Source: a virus. From it: a stretch of 45,574 bases of DNA. The notes beneath the pieces were generated by a model that had not been told where the DNA came from, ran no database searches, and saw nothing but the letters and a program-made list of their open reading frames with translations. The position numbers and the translations under genes are program-made. Shown piece by piece: positions 40,277-45,574 of the stretch (position 1 is its first letter; each line of letters starts with the position of its first letter). Location: IMG/VR virus record IMGVR_UViG_3300037193_000175, positions 1 to 45,574 of that record; one strand, written 5' to 3'.

Positions 40277-43223
40277 AGGCGGCAAAGCGCAAACGATCGG
40301 ATACAAGTATCACCTTGGGATGCACCTTGGGTTGTGCGCCGGTCCGATCGACAAGATTACGCGCCTTCAGGTTGACGGGCGCGAAGCCTGGACCGGCACA
40401 AGTACCGGCGGTTCGATCGCGGTTAGCAAGCCCGAACTGTTCGGCGGCGAGAAGCGCGAAGGCGGCGTGTCCGGTACGATCGATGTTGCGATGGGCGACC
40501 CGGCGCAAGGACAGAACAGCTACCTTGTTTCAAAACTAGGTTCGCTCATTCCGGCGTATCGCGGCGTCGTCGGATTGATCTTCCGTCAAGCCTATCTCGG
40601 CAACAATCCGTACCTGAAGCCCTGGAGCGCGCGAGGCACGCGCGTTCACGTCCGACAGGACGGTATCGAACAATGGTACGACGAAAAGGCGGGTATTGGT
40701 ACGACGAACCCCGCACCCGTTGACGGACAGCCTTGGTTCGATAGCGGAACTAACTTCTTTACGATCGGGGCCGGGTCCGAAACAAGCGGCACGCAAACCG
40801 AATTTCAATCGTGGTTCCCCGGCTATATCGACAGTCTTCGGGTTACTAAGGGTGTTGCTAGATATCCAGCGAAGAAGTTCGCCGTTCCGACTGAAGAATT
40901 CCCGAACGGTCCGACGGACGGTTATTGGGATAGCGTCATTACCCTGTTACGCTTCGACGGGGCGAATGGCGCGACGGCTTCGACGTGCGAAAAGGGCAAC
41001 GCGGTTGCCCATAACGGCGGCGCTTCGCTGTCAACTGCGATCAAGAAGTTCGGCCTTTCTAGCTGTCATTTCGACGGCGTAAACGATTGGGTAAAGGTTA
41101 CAGTCGGGACCGAAGGGCAAGACCTTGGCGAGACGTTCACGATCGAAGCTTGGGTCTATCCGACGGGACGTGTCAACATCGGCCCGATAACCGGAAGCTA
41201 CATTTACGGTGCGCCAATTTTGGCAGCGGGTCCGATTAGCACTTCGGGAATGGATACGTACTTTTCGGTACTTGGCGAAAACGCCATGTTCCACATGCAA
41301 AGCGCGTATCCTGACTTCGATACGTACTTGCATCTTGTCGGACAACTGAAGTCCGTTCCGCTGAATGAATGGACGCACATTTCAGTTTGCCGCGACGGCG
41401 CTTCGGGCCTGTATTGGGTTCACGTCAACGGCGAACTGGCAACGTATTCGACCGATGGGAGCGACTTGAACGCTGCCCACATTATCCGCGAATGCTTGAC
41501 GGACCCCGATTGGGGCATGGGTTATACGGACGGCGACGTTGACGACGTTTCGTTCATGTCCGCCGCCGATACCTTCGCGGACGAAGGCTTAGGGTTGTCC
41601 TTGCTTTGGGATAAGACGACGAAGATCGAAGACTTCGTTCAGCTTGTCCAAAGTCACGTTGACGTTGCGCTGTACGTCTCGCGCACGACGGGCAAGTACG
41701 TTCTGAAGCCTATTCGTGGCGATTACGACGAAGGCGCGCTGATTTCGCTTGACGAAAGCAACATCATAAGCATCGATAATCCGACGCGCATTGCGTCCGG
41801 CGAACTTACCAATTCCGTTACCGTGACGTATTGGGATGCTTCGACCGGCAAGGACGCGAGCGTTACCGTTACCGATACGGCAATGGTTCAACAGCAAGGC
41901 GTCATTATCAACGCCCCGCTTCAGTATCCAGGCTTCAGCAACGCCCGTAATGCGACGATCGCCGCGCAGCGGGACTTGCGGGTTCTGTCGTCCGCGCTGT
42001 TGTCTTGCACGATTACCGCGAACAGCGATGCAAAGCCGCTGAACATCGGCGACGTATTCAAGTTCAGTTGGGCGAAATGGGGCCTTGTTGACGTTGTAAT
42101 GCGCGTCAACGGCATTAGCTACGGAACCGGACGCAACAACCGCGTCAAGATCAACTGTACGCAAGACGTGTTCGACACGAATACGACGGTTGTTATCAGC
42201 GTCCCCGATGGGGATTGGTTGGACCCTTCTTCGCCGCCAAGCCCTGTCCTGGCACAACTCGCCGTCGAAGCGCCGTATTGGGAGTTGGTACAGGGCCTTG
42301 GACAGTCCGATACCGACAACAAGCTTCTTACGCACCCCGAAATCGGATACGTCATTGCGGCGGGCGGTCGCGCACCTTCGGCGATCAACGCCAGCTTGCA
42401 TACCGATAGCGGGAGCGGATACGCCGACGTTGGCGCGCTCGATTTCTCGCCGTTCGGCTATCTCGCCGCCGATATCGGCAAACTCGATACGGCGTTGACC
42501 TTGGACGGCGGCAACGATCTTTCCGAAGTGATTGTGGGCACGCATGTTCAAATCGGCGACGAACTTATGCGCGTTGACACGATCGACGCGGATACCGGCG
42601 AATTGACCGTTGGACGCGGTGTACTCGATACGGTTCCGGCTGAACATACGGCTGGCGAACTGGCTATGTTTTGGGACGTGTACGCGGCTTTCGACCCGAC
42701 GGAATACGTCGCGACCGAAGAAGTTGACGCGAAGATCGTTCCGGTATCCGGTAGCGGTGTTCTGCCGATCGAAGCGGCGGTCGCAATGACTGTCACTATG
42801 GACAGCCGAGCGGCTCGCCCGTACGCCCCCGGCGATCTTCGTATCAACGGGGACAGCTACGTTGAAGGCGTGACGTACGAAGGTGAAGTTGAAGTGTCCT
42901 GGACGGACCGCGATCGCCTTCAGCAAACGTCGGGAACGTTGATCGATCACACGGCGGGCAACATCGGTCCCGAAGCCGGAACCGAATATCGCCTTCGCGT
43001 CTATATTGACGACGTGCTAGATCAAACTATTGAACCCGCCGTAAGCCCGCAAGCCGTGACGCCCGGCGGTTCGGGCACCGTGCGGGTTGACGTGTATTCC
43101 AAGCGCGACGGCCTTTATTCGTGGCAGGGTCCGTCGCATAGCTTCCTAAGCGCCAACTTCCGCGTTACTGAAGAAGGCGACAACCGTATTACCGAAGACG
43201 CCGAAGACATGGCGACGGAGTAA
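40269..43223 (+). CDS. Central tail hub / host-specificity protein (J/TipJ-like) with lectin-like insert
   Basis: 984 aa. Hub signatures: MGKGGKAQTIGYKYHLGMHL, FRQAYLGNNPYLKPWSARG, then NAAHIIRECLTDPDWGMGY and LGLSLLWDKTTKIEDFVQLV as in lambda J. Between them (about residues 145-400) is a concanavalin/LamG-like insert whose last strands (PGYIDSLRVTKGVARYPAKK) come before its first ones (DSVITLLRFDGANGATAST; HFDGVNDWVKVT; FTIEAWVYPTG; EWTHISVCRDG), i.e. circularly permuted. The C-terminal part has fibronectin-like beta domains. It likely binds the receptor and starts DNA ejection. Confidence 0.88.
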   Translation: MGKGGKAQTIGYKYHLGMHLGLCAGPIDKITRLQVDGREAWTGTSTGGSIAVSKPELFGGEKREGGVSGTIDVAMGDPAQGQNSYLVSKLGSLIPAYRGVVGLIFRQAYLGNNPYLKPWSARGTRVHVRQDGIEQWYDEKAGIGTTNPAPVDGQPWFDSGTNFFTIGAGSETSGTQTEFQSWFPGYIDSLRVTKGVARYPAKKFAVPTEEFPNGPTDGYWDSVITLLRFDGANGATASTCEKGNAVAHNGGASLSTAIKKFGLSSCHFDGVNDWVKVTVGTEGQDLGETFTIEAWVYPTGRVNIGPITGSYIYGAPILAAGPISTSGMDTYFSVLGENAMFHMQSAYPDFDTYLHLVGQLKSVPLNEWTHISVCRDGASGLYWVHVNGELATYSTDGSDLNAAHIIRECLTDPDWGMGYTDGDVDDVSFMSAADTFADEGLGLSLLWDKTTKIEDFVQLVQSHVDVALYVSRTTGKYVLKPIRGDYDEGALISLDESNIISIDNPTRIASGELTNSVTVTYWDASTGKDASVTVTDTAMVQQQGVIINAPLQYPGFSNARNATIAAQRDLRVLSSALLSCTITANSDAKPLNIGDVFKFSWAKWGLVDVVMRVNGISYGTGRNNRVKINCTQDVFDTNTTVVISVPDGDWLDPSSPPSPVLAQLAVEAPYWELVQGLGQSDTDNKLLTHPEIGYVIAAGGRAPSAINASLHTDSGSGYADVGALDFSPFGYLAADIGKLDTALTLDGGNDLSEVIVGTHVQIGDELMRVDTIDADTGELTVGRGVLDTVPAEHTAGELAMFWDVYAAFDPTEYVATEEVDAKIVPVSGSGVLPIEAAVAMTVTMDSRAARPYAPGDLRINGDSYVEGVTYEGEVEVSWTDRDRLQQTSGTLIDHTAGNIGPEAGTEYRLRVYIDDVLDQTIEPAVSPQAVTPGGSGTVRVDVYSKRDGLYSWQGPSHSFLSANFRVTEEGDNRITEDAEDMATE

Positions 43224-43228
43224 AGAAC

Positions 43229-44116
43229 ATGACTGTCAAGCGCCTTACCGATCTTACCGCCGCTGTCGCCCTTACCGGGGACGAATTGGTTGAAGTGTCG
43301 CAGCTTTCGTCGGCTGTCACGATTACCGCCGTGACGATTTCGGCGCTCGCGTCGGACAACAGCTTCAACGACAGTGCGAACGGCTTCGTTGCCGCCGGGT
43401 TCGCGGTGAACGATCGCGTTCATGTCGTCGGCTTTACCGGAAACGTCGTCAACAATCTGTTCGTCGGCGCGATCACCGCGCTTACGACGGGCAAAATGAC
43501 GATCGGCGGAACGGACGGCGACGTTATCGTTGACGACGCGGCGGGCGAAAGCGTCACGATCACGAAATGGACGACGAAGCGCACGACGGCGCAAGAAATC
43601 GCCGACTTGGGCGGCGGTGGCGGCGGGTCCGGCAAATGGTTCCGTACGTTCCGTCCGGTGGACAACGAACCCCCGGCGGCGAACTACGCCACGCTTGACA
43701 CGCGCAACAGTCGTTCCGTACTCGAATTCGACGCGGCAACGCAAGAAGGCGCGGTCTTCAGCGGCGTTATGGGAGCCGGTTACGCCGCTGGCAACATTAC
43801 CGTCGATATCTTCATTGCGGCGGACACGGCGACGACAGGTAACTTCATATTCGACGCCGCGTTCGAACGTACCGACGTATCGAGCCTGGACATTGACGCG
43901 GACAGCTTCGCGACGGCGAAAGTCTTCGCGACGACTGCCGCGCCCGGCACGTCCGGCCAAGTCGTCAAGGTAAGCGTCAACTTCACGCAAGCCGAAGCGG
44001 ACGGCTTGGACGCTGGCGAGTTGTTCCGGCTTCGCATTCGTCGCGTTGCGGCGGACGCTTCGGATACTATGGCGGGCGATGCCCAATTGCTCGCCGTTCA
44101 CGTTCGGGAAGCGTAA
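43229..44116 (+). CDS. Tail tip / fibre protein
   Basis: 295 aa. Begins with the short attachment repeat common in tail fibres (MTVKRLTDLTAAVALTGDEL), then a Gly linker (GGGGGGSGKW, about residues 129-138) and a beta-sandwich domain (SRSVLEFDAATQEGAVFSGV; GNITVDIFIAADTATTGNF). Likely trimeric and exposed on the tail tip. Confidence 0.75.
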   Translation: MTVKRLTDLTAAVALTGDELVEVSQLSSAVTITAVTISALASDNSFNDSANGFVAAGFAVNDRVHVVGFTGNVVNNLFVGAITALTTGKMTIGGTDGDVIVDDAAGESVTITKWTTKRTTAQEIADLGGGGGGSGKWFRTFRPVDNEPPAANYATLDTRNSRSVLEFDAATQEGAVFSGVMGAGYAAGNITVDIFIAADTATTGNFIFDAAFERTDVSSLDIDADSFATAKVFATTAAPGTSGQVVKVSVNFTQAEADGLDAGELFRLRIRRVAADASDTMAGDAQLLAVHVREA

Positions 44117-44118
44117 TC

Positions 44119-44790
44119 ATGGCGTACAGCGGTTCAGGCAACGGCTATCTTCGTTCGGCGTCGTCCATTCCGTCTTCGGAAAACTTGCACGCCGTAAACA
44201 CGATGCATTGCTTTATCCGATCGTCGGTTGCGCCGGGTACGTCGAACTTTCGAAATATCATGGAACTTGTCGGTAACGTTCAGAACCCGCACGAACAAAA
44301 TCCGTGGTCGCATACAAGCGCGGCGTTTTCGAAGTCGCGAGCGCACCGCACGTCCGGCGGCGCTTACAGCGCAGCGCAAGCGACTTCGACGCCAGCGATC
44401 AACACTTGGCATTCATGGGGCAGTCAATACGACGGCGCTGCGAAGCTGTACGTCAACGGCGTATTGGAAACGACAGGCACGGCGGCGGGCGCTTCTTCGG
44501 CCAACGCCGTATTCGTTCATGCGCTCGCGTTTATCACCTTCGCCGGGGCACTAGATCAAGGCCCCTTCCCCGAAGGCGACATTGCCGAACTAGCGGTATG
44601 GAACGTCGCGCTTAGCGCCGACGAAATGGCGTCGTTGTCGAAAGGCTTCCGCGCCGATCGCATTCGCCCGCAATCGTTGAAGTTCTATGCCCCGCTAGTG
44701 CGGCAACTGAACGATCGCGTCGGCGGGCGAACCTTCGTCCGATTGGCCGGGGCGGACGCCTTCGCCGATCATCCCCGCGTTTACGGCTGA
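44119..44790 (+). CDS. LamG/concanavalin-like tail tip protein
   Basis: 223 aa. Jelly-roll lectin-like pattern: MAYSGSGNGYLRSASSIPSS, NTWHSWGSQYDGAAKLYVNG, GDIAELAVWNVALSADEMAS, and the ending FYAPLVRQLNDRVGG with HPRVYG common in tail proteins of such phages. Probably binds cell-surface glycan. Last gene of the rightward late operon. Confidence 0.8.
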   Translation: MAYSGSGNGYLRSASSIPSSENLHAVNTMHCFIRSSVAPGTSNFRNIMELVGNVQNPHEQNPWSHTSAAFSKSRAHRTSGGAYSAAQATSTPAINTWHSWGSQYDGAAKLYVNGVLETTGTAAGASSANAVFVHALAFITFAGALDQGPFPEGDIAELAVWNVALSADEMASLSKGFRADRIRPQSLKFYAPLVRQLNDRVGGRTFVRLAGADAFADHPRVYG

Positions 44791-44797
44791 AGCTAGG

Positions 44798-44827
44798 TCC
44801 AGGGGCAGCGGTCAAACTGCCCCTGGA
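44798..44827 (+). terminator. Strong hairpin between converging operons
   Basis: TCCAGGGGCAG (44798-44808), loop CGGTCAAA, CTGCCCCTGGA (44817-44827): a perfect 11-bp stem. No T-run on either side. It stands 8 bases after the last tail gene and faces the end of the leftward operon, so it may act in both directions. Confidence 0.72.
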
Positions 44828-44846
44828 TTGCCCGGAAACCGGGCTT

Positions 44847-45005
44847 CTAGCGCCGATCGGCGGTTCCGGCTCCCCGCGTGCCGGCACGGCGCGTCCTGTA
44901 CGCCTTGCAGCGGGCTTCAGCGCGGCCCTTGACGACCTTCTTCGATCGCGAGGCGCTCCATTGATCGCGGGCCGTGGTGGACACTAGATCGCCCGGCCTT
45001 CGCAT
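44847..45005 (-). CDS. Possible small basic protein downstream of the polymerase
   Basis: 52 aa from ATG at 45005 (a TTG at 45032 is an alternative). Sequence is Arg/Lys-rich (SASRSKKVVKGRAEARCKAY). It lies 77 bases beyond the polymerase stop in the same direction and would be the last leftward gene. No ribosome site is visible, so it may be spurious. Confidence 0.35.
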   Translation of the reverse strand: MRRPGDLVSTTARDQWSASRSKKVVKGRAEARCKAYRTRRAGTRGAGTADRR

Positions 45006-45082
45006 TATACGACAGTTTCGTTGGAAGTTCAATAGCGATTACGAACGCTTCGTCGTAAGTACGACACGGTTCGTCGCATACG

Positions 45083-45574
45083 TCAAATAAACAGTTGGCC
45101 TTGACGGTGCCGATTGAAGTACCCGATATCTTCTAAGATCGAATACGCCCGATCGACGTACATTTCGTAATTGATATCGTCGGGCAGTTCGTCGGGTAAT
45201 TCCATGCAAGGCTTAGCGCCTTCACTGTTCGATACTTTGTTGCCGCTCGCGATGTACTGTATAATTCCATGTACGCCGGTCGCGTAATACCAACGAACGA
45301 CTTTGCCCAAGTACCAACCGTCCTTGTGTCCGCCGCCTCGCACGTTGCGAACGACGATGAACCGGCGGATATCGCGACAGGCTCGAATGGTATCCTGAAC
45401 CGGCGTGCCGTTGGTTAGAAGCGCCTGGACCGCATCGCTGCAAATCAAAGCTTCGGGGTTCTTCGACAATGGCGAGTTAAGCGCCGAACCGCGTTCCGAA
45501 TACGCGCCCTTCGTTTTACACGTTCCGTCTTCTTTGACGGCTATGTAATTGTTAACGTCGCGGCTATAGACAGC
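45083..45574 (-). CDS. Family B DNA polymerase, C-terminal part (continues from position 1)
   Basis: 163 codons plus stop; the first 47 codons (45574-45434) duplicate codons at 141-1, leaving 116 unique C-terminal residues (for example GTPVQDTIRACRDIRRFIVV and VVRWYYATGVHGIIQYIASG, the thumb region of phage family B enzymes). The frame agrees exactly with 1-1602, giving one 650-aa protein on the circular map. Confidence 0.9.
   Translation of the reverse strand, partial: AVYSRDVNNYIAVKEDGTCKTKGAYSERGSALNSPLSKNPEALICSDAVQALLTNGTPVQDTIRACRDIRRFIVVRNVRGGGHKDGWYLGKVVRWYYATGVHGIIQYIASGNKVSNSEGAKPCMELPDELPDDINYEMYVDRAYSILEDIGYFNRHRQGQLFI
45434..45574. repeat. Right copy of 141-bp terminal direct repeat
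   Basis: Identical to 1-141. It should be removed once when circularising the sequence. Confidence 0.95.

Larger units (their letters stand above)
2686..42540. repeat. Dispersed octamer TGTGGGCA, 24 copies
   Basis: Plus-strand copies begin at 2686, 4841, 7550, 10891, 12642, 15157, 18385, 21061, 23421, 27464, 31350, 33751, 37583, 39651, 42533; minus-strand copies occupy the octamers starting at 3454, 6736, 17467, 21605, 25450, 31064, 34632, 38418, 41474. Nearly all are preceded by A or T. They lie mostly inside genes in any frame, so protein coding does not explain them. About 1.4 copies are expected for a random octamer on both strands of 45 kb with equal base frequencies. Confidence 0.8.

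Noticed and set aside
41589-42950. 453-codon minus-strand open frame opposite the tail hub
   Set aside because: Same antisense shadow effect; Arg/Asn/Val-rich and without recognisable domains.
1-45574. Frequent CCTGGA/TCCAGG words
   Set aside because: They look more frequent than chance, but many encode Leu-Asp or Pro-Gly-type steps and I could not separate this from codon-pair bias.
1-45574. Apparent abundance of GATC and CGATCG
   Set aside because: Probably real in coding regions (Ile-Asp, Asp-Arg, Ala-Ile contexts), but I made no full count and amino-acid composition may account for it.
1-45574. tRNA genes, CRISPR arrays, integrase or att site
   Set aside because: No cloverleaf, regular repeat-spacer array or recombinase gene was recognised; absence of integrase suggests but does not prove a lytic life.

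Overview
The window is a complete genome of a tailed (siphovirus-type) phage, opened at an arbitrary point. The first and last 141 bases are identical (1-141 and 45434-45574) and the reading frame of a family B DNA polymerase runs unbroken across that joint, so the true molecule is circular or circularly permuted, about 45,433 bp, moderately GC-rich. A host in the Alphaproteobacteria is suggested by a GTA-like/BR0599-type distal tail, an endolysin of a type I associate with alphaproteobacterial phages, and the apparent total absence of GANTC, the CcrM methylation site of that class. No integrase, tRNA or CRISPR array is visible.

Layout. (1) A leftward replication/recombination operon runs from 9321 through position 1 to 45083: a conserved phage protein, small proteins, a Sak4-like ATPase, a DUF669 SSB-like protein, a Cas4/RecB-like nuclease, an SF2 helicase, a sliding clamp with an SSB-type acidic tail, and the family B polymerase. 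(2) A divergent promoter/operator region (9322-9509) separates it from the rightward genes: a small HTH regulator and an 803-aa primase-polymerase/ATPase. (3) An AT-rich gap (12128-12467) carries a mirrored array of YTAGAA hexamers, the best replication-origin candidate, followed by a strong promoter. (4) From 12468 to 21929 lies an accessory block of about 30 mostly tiny genes, including a cytosine-methyltransferase-like protein, a VRR-NUC nuclease, a MazG-like pyrophosphohydrolase, several one-helix membrane proteins and zinc-ligand proteins, with several sigma70-like promoters and hairpins. (5) Lysis: putative holin, SAR-type endolysin, i-spanin and o-spanin (22069-23419). (6) Packaging and head: small and large terminase, DUF4055 portal, MuF protein, scaffold, major capsid, head-tail connectors (23471-32233). 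(7) Tail: tube protein, G/GT chaperones with a -1 frameshift site, gp10-like protein, tape measure, distal tail proteins, a J/TipJ-like hub with an inserted lectin-like domain, and two tip proteins (32252-44790), closed by a strong hairpin facing the end of the leftward operon.

The most notable signals are genome-wide rather than gene-level: no GANTC site was found in 45 kb, while the 8-mer TGTGGGCA occurs 24 times on both strands. The latter could be an initiation signal for the phage's own primase-polymerase. Other points are the mirrored iteron array, a TTTTCCCCC box placed between -35 and -10 of both divergent promoters, the SSB-like tip on the clamp, and a circularly permuted lectin insert in the tail hub.
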